DNA from: CAINDZ01 sp964399195
GTDB lineage: Bacteria; Krumholzibacteriota; Krumholzibacteriia; LZORAL124-64-63
Length of the DNA: 23,811 nucleotides
Assembly (NCBI GenBank): GCA_964399195.1
Contig: CAYNPY010000057.1
Coordinates: 1-23,811 of the forward strand
Reading direction: 5' to 3'
Every line of letters starts with the position of its first letter. Position 1 is the stretch's first letter. Of the stretch, positions 1-7,117 are shown piece by piece. The notes under the pieces were generated by a model. The model did not search any database. It worked only from the letters and a program-made list of their open reading frames with translations, and was not told where the DNA came from. A program made the position numbers and the translations under genes.

Positions 1-101
1 AGTTCCCGGCGGAGGGGTGCCCGGCCTGCGGCGCGCCGCTGCCGGACGACGCGGAAAGTTGCCCCGACTGCGGGCTGGAGTTCGCGGCGGGGGATGACTG
101 A
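1..101 (+). CDS. C-terminal fragment of a double zinc-ribbon protein (partial)
   Basis: Only the last 32 codons of this gene are in the window, read in the frame beginning at base 3 and ending in TGA at 99-101. The peptide contains two CxxC pairs, CPACG and CPDCG, 13 residues apart, followed by a short acidic tail. This is the usual look of a zinc-ribbon or double zinc-ribbon module that binds one structural zinc. Such modules end many bacterial proteins of different function, including membrane-anchored, signalling and regulatory-factor proteins, so the main function cannot be told from this piece. The gene converges on the CorA gene 63 bases further on, and I see no clear terminator between them. 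Confidence 0.6.
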   Translation, partial: FPAEGCPACGAPLPDDAESCPDCGLEFAAGDD

Positions 102-164
102 GCGGTCGCGTGGAATGGTTGCGCCGGCGCAACCGCCGGCTTCGCGCGGCGGCCCTATCGCGCC

Positions 165-1382
165 TCAGGCGCCCGTTCCGTTCTTAGTCCCACCCGGCCT
201 TGCGTCCGTCTGCTCGCCCGCGTTGATCCGTCCGCGCCCCCCGAACCACCCCTGCCGCCGGAAGTAGTAGAGCAGCCCCGCCGCCGTGGCCGCCATCAGC
301 CCCACCGCGAAGACGTAGCCCCAGGCCCAGCCCAGTTCCGGCATGTTCCAGCGCGAGGCGCCGGTGTCGAAGTTCATGCCGTAGACCCCCGCGATGAACG
401 ACAGCGGCATGAAGATGGTGGCGATGACCGTCAGCACGCGCATGATCTCGTTCATGCGGTTGCTCATGACCGAGAGATAGAGATCCAGCAGCCCGGCCGC
501 GCGGTCGCGCGCCGCCTCGGTCAGGTCGACCAGCTGCCGCGCGTGGTCCAGGCAGTCGCGCAGGTGCAGGCGCGTGGTCTGGCCCAGGGTGGGGATCTCC
601 TCGCCCAGCATGCGCACGATGACGTCGCGCGTCTGCCAGGCCAGGCGGTGCCAGGCGGCCAGGTCCCGCTTCAGCTCGTGGATGACCGCGACGTCGACCT
701 GGCGCGGATCGGCGAAGATCGCGTCCTCCTGCTCGTCGATGCGGCGCTCGTGCTCCTCGACGACCGGGAAGTGCAGGTCCACGATCAGGTCGATGATGAC
801 GTAGGCCAGGTAGTCGGACCCGCCCTCCATCAGGCGCGGCCGGCGCTGGCGGATGCGCTCCCGCACGGCTTCCAGCGCCGGCAGCGGGCGCTCGAGGAAG
901 CAGAGCACGCGACCGGGGGCCACGAACAGGCACAGCTGCCTCGTCGCGCGCCCGTCGGCGTCCGGCACGCGCAGGGCCACGAAGTCCTGGTCCTCGTACT
1001 CGTCGAACTTCGGCCGCTGGTGCGTGTTCGCCACGTCCTCGACGGCCAGGCGATGCAGCCCGAACAGCTCGCCGAACGAGGCGAGCAGCGCGTGGTCCTC
1101 GACTCCCGTCACCACGACCAGCGCCAGGCGGCCTCGCGCGGCGTCGACGCGGGCCGCGTCCGCGTCCGCGGGCGCCGTCTCGAAGACCCCGTCCGGTCCG
1201 AAAGCGATGACCTCGATAGTCGAAGGCGCGGCGTCCGCGCGTGGCGCCAGGGTGCCGGGCGGCGCGCCCGGACGCCCGCGGCGCCGGCGCGGGGCGGGAC
1301 CGCCGGTGCGGCGGCTGCGGTTCGGGCGGGGCGACACGCGGGCCTCCAGGCGCGGCGCGCGGCCGGACGCGGCGGGCTCCAT
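165..1382 (-). CDS. corA: CorA-family magnesium/cobalt channel
   Basis: Inner-membrane divalent cation channel (Mg2+/Co2+) of the CorA family, 405 residues from the ATG at 1382. The cytosolic domain opens at 'IEVIAFGPDG' and includes the conserved 'LAVEDVAN-HQRPKFDEYEDQDFVAL' stretch. A long alpha-helical stalk leads to TM1, 'LTVIATIFMPLSFIAGVYGMNF', which ends in the diagnostic GMN selectivity loop. Then come the MPEL motif, TM2 and a basic C-terminal tail. The first ~50 residues are Arg/Pro/Ala-rich and unlike the family. A TTG at 1445 extends the frame by 21 residues with a GGAG upstream, so the start is uncertain. It lies downstream of the sulfatase on the same strand with a gap of about 110 bases (46 if TTG is used). 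Family call firm; ion preference not readable. Confidence 0.93.
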   Translation of the reverse strand: MEPAASGRAPRLEARVSPRPNRSRRTGGPAPRRRRGRPGAPPGTLAPRADAAPSTIEVIAFGPDGVFETAPADADAARVDAARGRLALVVVTGVEDHALLASFGELFGLHRLAVEDVANTHQRPKFDEYEDQDFVALRVPDADGRATRQLCLFVAPGRVLCFLERPLPALEAVRERIRQRRPRLMEGGSDYLAYVIIDLIVDLHFPVVEEHERRIDEQEDAIFADPRQVDVAVIHELKRDLAAWHRLAWQTRDVIVRMLGEEIPTLGQTTRLHLRDCLDHARQLVDLTEAARDRAAGLLDLYLSVMSNRMNEIMRVLTVIATIFMPLSFIAGVYGMNFDTGASRWNMPELGWAWGYVFAVGLMAATAAGLLYYFRRQGWFGGRGRINAGEQTDARPGGTKNGTGA

Positions 1383-1491
1383 GCCCGCCGCCGGCGGCGG
1401 GCCGGCGCAGGCGCCATTGTGCGCCCGCGACTGCGGTCTTGGCAACGGCGGCGATGATCTCCAGCCAGGTGGCGCCCGTCCGTCCGGGCGT

Positions 1492-2865
1492 TCAGTGGAC
1501 GGGCCGCCGGTAATCGGTCTCGTTCAGCAGCGCCTGCAGGCGCGCCGCGAGCCGGCGCTCGGTCTCGGCGTGGGCCGGTTGCCCAGCCAGGTTGACGCGT
1601 TCACCCGGGTCGCCCCGCAGGTCGTAGAGTTCGGGCGGCAGGCCGGGATCCTCGGGGTAGGTGACGTACTTCCAGTCGCGCGTGCGGACGGCCAGGCAGG
1701 TGGGGACCGGCCCTTCCTCGCGGAAGTACTGGTAGAGGAAGTCGTCGCGGCCGCGTCCGCCCTTGGCCACCGGCAGCAGGCTGCGGCCCTGGCTGGTCGG
1801 CGGGGGCGCGACGCCCGCCGCCTCGCAGAAGGTCGGCATGAGGTCCAGGCCCAGGGCCAGTTCCTCGCTGACGCGCCCTCGCGGCGCCAGCTTCGGGTGC
1901 CGCATGAGCAGGGGAACGCGGATCGACGGCTCGTAGGCGGCGCGCTTGTCGCTGAGGCCGCCGTGCTCGCCCATCAGGAAGCCGTTGTCGCTGGTGAAGA
2001 CGATCAGCGTGTCGTCCAGCTGGTCCATCTCCTTCAGCGTGGCCACCAGGCGACCGACGCTCTCATCCACCGCCAGCAGGCAGCGGTGGTAGTTGCGCAG
2101 GTCTTCGGCGGTCAGCTCCCCGCCACGCCCGCCCCAGTCGGGCTTGCGCGCCAGGTCGCCGTGCGTGTCCGCCGGTTGCGTGAAGTCCACCCCGGCGTAG
2201 CGGCCGGCGTGGCGCGGCGCCGGCACGAACGGGGCATGGGCCGCCTTGTGGCTGACCACGAGCAGGAACGGCCGCGAGCGTTCCTGGCGCAGGAACGCGT
2301 CGGCTTGGTCGGTCAGCTCGTCGGTGATGTAGTTCAGGACCAGCTTCCAATGGCCGTCGACGTTCATCGTGTTGCGGATGTACTCGCCCTGGCTGGTGAA
2401 GCTGACCCAACGGTCGAAGCCGGCGCGCGGCGTGGCCCGGGCCAGCATGTGCCACTTGCCGAACCAGGCCGTCTCGTAGCCGGCTTGCTGCAATACCTGG
2501 GCAAACGTGGGGCAGGAGCGGTCCGGATCGCGCGAGACGTTGTCCAGCACGCCGTGGCGGTGCGCGTAGCAGCCGGTGAGCATGCTCGCCCGCGACGGGC
2601 TGCAGAGGCTGGTGGTCACGAAGGCGTTGCTGAAGCGCACGCCCTCGCCGGCCAGCCGGTCCAGGTGCGGCGTCTGCAGGCGCGGGTCGCCGGCGCAGCC
2701 CAGCGCGTCGTGGCGGACGTCGTCGGTCAGCACCAGCAGGATGTTCGGCTGCCGCGCTCCGCCGCCGCGGGCGCAGCCCAGAACATCGCCGAGCGCCAGC
2801 GCGGCGGCGCCCGCCCCCAGCACGCGCAGCGCCTGGCGGCGCGTCAGCCCCGCGTCCTGCGTCAC
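1492..2865 (-). CDS. Tat-exported lipoprotein sulfatase (formylglycine type)
   Basis: Type I sulfatase of the alkaline-phosphatase superfamily, 457 residues, hydrolysing sulfate esters of an unknown substrate. The N-terminus has a twin-arginine motif, TRRQALRVL (residues 8-16), and a lipobox ending at Cys31 (VLGC), so it is probably a Tat-exported lipoprotein. Metal ligands begin with Asp48-Asp49 (LTDDV). The sulfatase signature CSPSRASMLTG starts at Cys88, the residue normally converted to formylglycine. FTSDNGFLMGEHG and the following Lys complete the site, and a C-terminal sulfatase subdomain follows. The GTG start at 2863-2865 overlaps the TGA of the FGE-like gene (GTGA), implying translational coupling; the frame stays open upstream but is only a shadow of that gene. 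The N-acetylglucosamine, chondroitin or other glycan specificity cannot be read here. Confidence 0.92.
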   Translation of the reverse strand: MTQDAGLTRRQALRVLGAGAAALALGDVLGCARGGGARQPNILLVLTDDVRHDALGCAGDPRLQTPHLDRLAGEGVRFSNAFVTTSLCSPSRASMLTGCYAHRHGVLDNVSRDPDRSCPTFAQVLQQAGYETAWFGKWHMLARATPRAGFDRWVSFTSQGEYIRNTMNVDGHWKLVLNYITDELTDQADAFLRQERSRPFLLVVSHKAAHAPFVPAPRHAGRYAGVDFTQPADTHGDLARKPDWGGRGGELTAEDLRNYHRCLLAVDESVGRLVATLKEMDQLDDTLIVFTSDNGFLMGEHGGLSDKRAAYEPSIRVPLLMRHPKLAPRGRVSEELALGLDLMPTFCEAAGVAPPPTSQGRSLLPVAKGGRGRDDFLYQYFREEGPVPTCLAVRTRDWKYVTYPEDPGLPPELYDLRGDPGERVNLAGQPAHAETERRLAARLQALLNETDYRRPVH

Positions 2866-3755
2866 GGCCCCACCAGCCCCGGCGGGGCGGTCCGGGCCAG
2901 GCGCAGGCCCACGTGCTTGAAGCGCTGGTCCGGGAACGCCTTGTGGCGCACCGCGGACCGGCAGTTGCGCCCCAGTTCGTGCCAGCTGCCGCCGCGGATC
3001 ACGCGCTCTGGGCCGGTGTCCGGGCCGCGCGGATCGCGCGCCGGCTCGTGGCTGAAGAACCCGTGCCGGTCCCAGACCCACTCGCTGACGTTGCCGTGCA
3101 TGTCGTGCAGGTCCCACGCGTTCGGCGCGAAGGTGCCGGTCTCCACCGTCTGGCCGCGCCACAGGCCCTTCGCGCAGCCCTTCTGCGGGTCGTAGCCCAG
3201 GTAGTTGGCCTGGTCCGTGTCCAGGCAGGCGCCGGTGTTGAACACCGAGGTGGTGCCGGCGCGGCAGGCGTACTCCCACTCGGCCTCGGTCGGCAGGCGG
3301 ATGCCGTCGGCTTCGGGATCCCAGGTGACGACGGTGTCCCGGATCGTGTATGCGGGCTTGAACCCCATCGCCTGCGACAGGGCGTTGCAGAAGGCGACCG
3401 CCTCGAACCAGGAGATGCTCTCCACCGGGCAGTCGGGACAATCGTACAGGAAGCTGGGATTGCGTCCGGTCACGGCCTGCCACTGGGCCTGCGTGACCTC
3501 GTACTTGGCCAGGAAGAAGCGCCGCGTGATGGTCACCTGGCGCTGCTGCTCGTCGGTGCGGCTGCCCCACTCGCCATCGGGACTGCCCATCAGGAACGAG
3601 CCGGCCGGCAGGAAGACGAACTCCATGCGGCCGCGGTCGGCATCGGCCGGGCGGGCTGGAACGGGCTGCGCCGCGGCCATGGGCAGGGCCGGGGGCGCCA
3701 GCGGCAGGCAGGCGCAGAGCACGGCGATGAGGACACGCTGGCCGGGGCACCGCAT
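2862..3755 (-). CDS. Secreted FGE-sulfatase (SUMF1) domain protein
   Basis: Formylglycine-generating-enzyme-like (FGE-sulfatase) domain protein, 297 residues. It starts with a signal peptide (MRCPGQRVLIAVLCACLPLA, then Ala/Pro-rich to about residue 30). The domain runs from 'MEFVFLPAGSFLMGS' through 'YEVTQAQWQAVTG', 'PVESISWFEAVAFCNALS', 'RLPTEAEWEYACRAG' and 'HGNVSEWVWD' to 'RVIRGGSW...NCRSAVR...GLRLAR'. True FGE uses two copper-binding Cys in RGGS-x-x-C-x4-C; here the first position is Glu (RGGSWHELGRNC) and only the second Cys remains. It may therefore be a binding or accessory protein rather than an active FGE. ATG 3755 was chosen for the signal peptide; a purine-rich GGAGAAGGAA lies about 14 bases upstream, and a GTG at 3821 is an alternative. 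Its stop overlaps the sulfatase start. Confidence 0.88.
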   Translation of the reverse strand: MRCPGQRVLIAVLCACLPLAPPALPMAAAQPVPARPADADRGRMEFVFLPAGSFLMGSPDGEWGSRTDEQQRQVTITRRFFLAKYEVTQAQWQAVTGRNPSFLYDCPDCPVESISWFEAVAFCNALSQAMGFKPAYTIRDTVVTWDPEADGIRLPTEAEWEYACRAGTTSVFNTGACLDTDQANYLGYDPQKGCAKGLWRGQTVETGTFAPNAWDLHDMHGNVSEWVWDRHGFFSHEPARDPRGPDTGPERVIRGGSWHELGRNCRSAVRHKAFPDQRFKHVGLRLARTAPPGLVGP

Positions 3756-3884
3756 CCCGTCGTCGATCGTTCCTTCTCCGGCCGCCGGGCGCCGTGTCGG
3801 GCGGCGCCGGGGCCAGGCCACGACTGTAACAGGTTCGCGATCTCCTGCCTAGGGGGTAGCTGTTCGCGGCGCCGGACCGTGCGG

Positions 3885-3913
3885 TTGACAGGGGGGGACC
3901 CCGAGGCTAACCT
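3885..3913 (+). promoter_or_regulatory. Sigma70-type promoter of the thiamine operon
   Basis: A perfect -35 box TTGACA (3885-3890) is followed by a 17-base spacer and a weak -10 box TAACCT (3908-3913). The expected start point, about 7 bases after the -10, is near 3920, two bases before the P1 stem of the TPP riboswitch. That geometry supports the assignment more than the weak -10 does. Whether this organism's main sigma factor uses this consensus is assumed. Confidence 0.6.
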
Positions 3914-3921
3914 GGCGGCAA

Positions 3922-4010
3922 CCGTTGGGGGTGGCCCGGCCGGCCGGATCGGCGGGGCCTGAGAAACACCCTTGGAACCTGAACCGGATCATGCCGGCGT
4001 AGGGAAACGG
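3922..4010 (+). ncRNA. TPP riboswitch (THI element) aptamer
   Basis: Thiamine pyrophosphate-sensing aptamer in the leader of the receptor-kinase-symporter operon. P1 is CCGTT (3922-3926) with AACGG (4006-4010). P2 pairs GGGTG (3929-3933) with CACCC (3967-3971). The P3 arm (about 3934-3958) is GC-rich and closes on the invariant CTGAGA (3959-3964), which binds the pyrimidine. ACCTGA (3977-3982), the P5 pair CCGG (3984-3987)/CCGG (3994-3997) and GCGTAGGGA (3997-4005) form the pyrophosphate-binding half. All signature segments of the class are present and in order. Ligand binding is expected to lower expression of the downstream genes. Confidence 0.96.
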
Positions 4011-4019
4011 GCCGCACGC

Positions 4020-4050
4020 GGCGTCTTCCGGCTTCGGGGGCGCCTTTTTT
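4020..4050 (+). terminator. Rho-independent terminator, expression platform of the TPP riboswitch
   Basis: A 9-bp stem (GGCGTCTTC 4020-4028 with GGGGGCGCC 4036-4044, including G-U pairs) is followed directly by six T (4045-4050). It lies 9 bases after the aptamer and 52 bases before the receptor ATG, the classic place for transcriptional control. The loop-side CCGGC (4028-4032) could instead pair with GCCGG in the aptamer's P5 (3993-3997), giving a possible antiterminator when TPP is absent. The alternative pairing is inference. Confidence 0.85.
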
Positions 4051-4102
4051 CGTCCCGCGCGGTGGCCTTCCTGCACCGGCCGACCTTCGCCAGGAGGCGG
4101 CC

Positions 4103-6385
4103 ATGAGACTCGTTCCCGTACTGGCCCACGGCCTTGCCGTCTGGGCCGCGCTGGGCGCGCTGCCCGTCCGCGCCGCGGCGCCCACGACCGTCATCCCCGC
4201 CGCCGGCGACACGGTGCCGGCCCGCCCGGTCTACCAGGACGCCGGCGTCGAGGTGACCGCCTCCCGTTTCGCGCCGGACCAGCGCCTGAACGTCTCGAAC
4301 CTCACCGCGGAGGATCTCTCGCGGCGCGAGACCGACCAGGAACTGCCGCTGCTGGTGCAGTCGCTGCCCGGCGTGTTCTCCTACTCCGATGCCGGCGGCG
4401 GCCTGGGCTACACCTACCTGAAGGTGCGCGGCTTCGACCAGCGGCGCGTCGGCGTGCTGGTCGACGGCGTGCCGCTGAACGACCCGGAGGACCACCAGGT
4501 CTGGTGGGTCAACCTGCCGGACCTGGCCGCCGACGTGGCCGACATCCAGCTGCAGCGAGGGGTCACCGGTTCGGTCGGCGGCATGACGGCCATCGGCGGC
4601 ACCGTCGACATCGTCACCTCGCCGCCGGGCCGCCGGCCGGGCACGCGCATCGGGCTGGATGCCGGCAGCGACGGCTTCGCGCGGCAGATGCTGGCCTGGG
4701 ACAGCGGCGTGCGCGCCGGCGGCTGGGCCACGGCCGTGCGGCTGTCGCGCCAGGAGACCGACGGCTTCCGCGACCGCTCGGGCCACGAGGGCTGGGCCCT
4801 CAGCTGGAGCGGGCGGCGCGAGACCGCCGGCGGCTCGCTGCAGGTGAACGTCCGCACCGGCCGCGAACTGACGCACCACGCCTGGGATGCCGTGCCCGCC
4901 TCAGTGCTGGCGGTCGACCGGCGCGCCAACGTCGAGACCTGGCACAACGCCGTCGACGACTTCCGCCAGCCCCACTACCAGCTGCACCACGAGTGGCGGC
5001 TGGGCCCGGGCCTGGTGCTGGTCAACCGCCTGTACCACGTGCGCGGCGACGGCTTCTACGAGAACTACCGCGCCGACGAGAGCGCGGGCGCCTACGCGCT
5101 GGACCTGGCCGGCGGCGCGGCGTTCGACGACGAACTGGACCTGGTCCGCCGCAAGTGGGTCAGCAAGCGCCACACGGGCTGGGTGCCCTCGCTGTCGTGG
5201 GAGCGGGGCCGCGGCCGCCTGCTGGTGGGCGGGGACGCCTACACCTTCGACTCGGACCACTGGGGCGAGGTGCTGTGGGCCGAGGGCTTCGCGCAGGGCG
5301 ACTTCGCCACGCCGTGGCGCTACCACCGCTACACCGGCGACAAGGACGCCTGGTCGCTGTACGCGGACTACCGGCGGGACCTGGGCGGCGGCGTCGCGGC
5401 CACGGTCAACCTCCAGCAGCAACGGAAACGCTATCGCTTCGAGCAGCGCGCCGTCGGCAACTTCCGCGGCGAACTGCTGAACGCCTACACCGTCACCGAC
5501 GACTTCTTCAATCCCAAGCTGGCCCTGGACTGGTCGGTGCCGGGAACCGTGGCCGGCGGCGCGCTCCAGTTCTACGCCAACGCCGGGGTCAACCACCGCG
5601 AGCCCACCGACAACGAGCTGTTCGACACCTGGGAGGGCGGCGACGACCTGGGCGCCGAGCCGCTGTTCAGCGAACGACGGGAGATTCCCGACGACCGGGG
5701 CGGCATCGCCCGCGTCGAGTGGTCGGGCCCTCTGGTTCGTCCGGAGAAGGTGCTGGATCGCGAGATCGGCGTGGGCTGGCGCGGCCGCGACCTGGCCGTG
5801 ACCCTGGGCGGCTACTGGATGGACTTCGACGACGAGATCGTCGCCTACGGCGGGGTGAACGACGACGGCAGCGGCATCCGCGGCAACGCCGGCCGCACGC
5901 GGCACCAGGGGCTGGAGCTGACGGCCCGCGCGCGGCTGGCTGCCGGGCAGGAGGTGGCCCTGGCCGCGTCGCGCTCGTGGGACGAGGCCGTGGAGTTCAT
6001 CTTCCACGACTGGGACGGCTCGGTGTACGATTACGCCGGCAATCCGCTGGCCCTGTTCCCGCGCCACCTGGCGCTGGCGACCTGGGACGGCGACTGGGGC
6101 CGCGGCCTGCGCACGCGCGTTCGCCTGCGCAGCACCGGCCGCCAGTGGCTCGACAACTCGGGGCAGGACGAGCGCACCATCGATCCCTGGACGACGATGG
6201 ACGTGTCGCTGTGGCTGGACCTGCGGCAGGCCGGCCTGCGCCCGGGCGGCGAGGTGACGGTCTTCGCGCACCTGCGCAACGTCACCGACGAGCAGTACGA
6301 GACCTGGGGCTACTGGTACGGCGAGAACCACTACACGCCGGCGGCGGGACGCAACGTCGCCGTCGGGATCGACTGCGGGTTCTGA
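4103..6385 (+). CDS. TonB-dependent outer-membrane receptor, probable thiamine uptake
   Basis: 760-residue TonB-dependent transporter that would move its ligand across the outer membrane using TonB-ExbBD energy. A signal peptide (about residues 1-25, ending PVRAAA) is followed by a TonB-box-like 'GVEVTASRF' and a plug domain (about 50-165) with 'LPLLVQSLPGVFSY', 'YLKVRGFDQRRVGVLVDGVPLND' and 'DIQLQRG...GGTVDIVTSPP'. A 22-strand-type barrel fills the rest and ends in the terminal Phe that outer-membrane insertion favours (VGIDCGF). ATG 4103 has AGGAGG just upstream. The TPP riboswitch in front and the TPP-forming kinase behind (stop/start TGATG overlap) argue for thiamine or a thiamine phosphate as ligand, as predicted for the Bacteroidetes omr1-type receptors. 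Ligand is inferred from context, not from the protein. Confidence 0.92.
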   Translation: MRLVPVLAHGLAVWAALGALPVRAAAPTTVIPAAGDTVPARPVYQDAGVEVTASRFAPDQRLNVSNLTAEDLSRRETDQELPLLVQSLPGVFSYSDAGGGLGYTYLKVRGFDQRRVGVLVDGVPLNDPEDHQVWWVNLPDLAADVADIQLQRGVTGSVGGMTAIGGTVDIVTSPPGRRPGTRIGLDAGSDGFARQMLAWDSGVRAGGWATAVRLSRQETDGFRDRSGHEGWALSWSGRRETAGGSLQVNVRTGRELTHHAWDAVPASVLAVDRRANVETWHNAVDDFRQPHYQLHHEWRLGPGLVLVNRLYHVRGDGFYENYRADESAGAYALDLAGGAAFDDELDLVRRKWVSKRHTGWVPSLSWERGRGRLLVGGDAYTFDSDHWGEVLWAEGFAQGDFATPWRYHRYTGDKDAWSLYADYRRDLGGGVAATVNLQQQRKRYRFEQRAVGNFRGELLNAYTVTDDFFNPKLALDWSVPGTVAGGALQFYANAGVNHREPTDNELFDTWEGGDDLGAEPLFSERREIPDDRGGIARVEWSGPLVRPEKVLDREIGVGWRGRDLAVTLGGYWMDFDDEIVAYGGVNDDGSGIRGNAGRTRHQGLELTARARLAAGQEVALAASRSWDEAVEFIFHDWDGSVYDYAGNPLALFPRHLALATWDGDWGRGLRTRVRLRSTGRQWLDNSGQDERTIDPWTTMDVSLWLDLRQAGLRPGGEVTVFAHLRNVTDEQYETWGYWYGENHYTPAAGRNVAVGIDCGF

Positions 6386-7116
6386 TGCACGACGACGACG
6401 ATGACCTGCCGCCCGGCGGCGAAGGTTGCCCGTTCTTCCCCAAGCGCGGCCGGCGCGCGGTGGTCCTCTGCGACGGGCCGCCTCCCGACCCGGGCGTGCT
6501 GGCCTACTGGCTGGCCGGCGCCGACCTGTTCGTCTGCGCGGACGCCGCTGGCCACCCCTACGACCACCTGCCGCGCGTGCCGGAGGCGGTGATCGGCGAC
6601 TTCGACTCCCTGTCCGGGCGCGTGCTGGCCGGGCGCGGCGGTCCCCGGTTCCTGCGCGTGGACGACCCCTACACGACCGACAGCGAGAAGGCCCTGCTGT
6701 ACGTCGCCGACGCCGGCTGCGAGGAGGCGGTGCTGCTGGGGGCCGAGGGCGGCTGGCGGCTGGACCACACGCTGTTCAACCTGCAGCTCCTGGAACGATT
6801 CAGCGACCGCCTGCGGATCTGCCTGGCGGGCCAGAGCATGGACGTGGTGCGCCTCGGCCCCGGCTCGCACGAGGCGTGGGCGCTGCCGGCGGGCACGCGC
6901 TTCTCCCTGCTGCCGCTGTCCGGCGAGGCGCGCGGCGTGACCATCGAGGGCGCCAGCTTTCCTCTGCTCAGCGACACCATCAGCCTGGCCGGCCCCACCG
7001 CGATCAGCAACGTGGTGACGATGTCGCCGCTGCTGCTGTCGGTCGGCGCCGGTTCGCTGCTGGCGCTGGTCGAGCGCGAGGCCGAGCCCGACCGCGCCGA
7101 GCGCGGGCGCGACTGA
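6385..7116 (+). CDS. thiN: Thiamine pyrophosphokinase
   Basis: Cytosolic thiamine pyrophosphokinase, 243 residues, transferring pyrophosphate from ATP to thiamine to make TPP directly. Family motifs are all visible: AGADLFVCADAAG (residues 44-56), the nucleotide/Mg site IGDFDS (70-75), DDPYTTDSEKAL (93-104, the D-x-T-D-x-x-K-A box), GGWRLDH (122-128) and the C-terminal thiamine-binding-domain pattern around 'AISNVV'. The start ATG overlaps the receptor stop by one base (TGATG), so translation is probably coupled. The N-terminus carries an unusual run of five Asp (residues 3-7) ahead of the fold, with no obvious role. Because imported thiamine needs only this step to become cofactor, its place between two transporter genes points to salvage rather than synthesis. 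Confidence 0.95.
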   Translation: MHDDDDDLPPGGEGCPFFPKRGRRAVVLCDGPPPDPGVLAYWLAGADLFVCADAAGHPYDHLPRVPEAVIGDFDSLSGRVLAGRGGPRFLRVDDPYTTDSEKALLYVADAGCEEAVLLGAEGGWRLDHTLFNLQLLERFSDRLRICLAGQSMDVVRLGPGSHEAWALPAGTRFSLLPLSGEARGVTIEGASFPLLSDTISLAGPTAISNVVTMSPLLLSVGAGSLLALVEREAEPDRAERGRD

Positions 7117-7117
7117 G

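Noticed and set aside
853..3195. Long plus-strand ORF opposite CorA, sulfatase and FGE-like genes
   Set aside because: Arg/Ala/Pro-rich shadow of well-supported minus-strand genes; no family features.
4504..6384. Long alternate frame inside the TonB receptor, continuous with the kinase gene
   Set aside because: Only the part from 6385 is a real gene (kinase motifs); the upstream part is a low-complexity GC shadow of the receptor.
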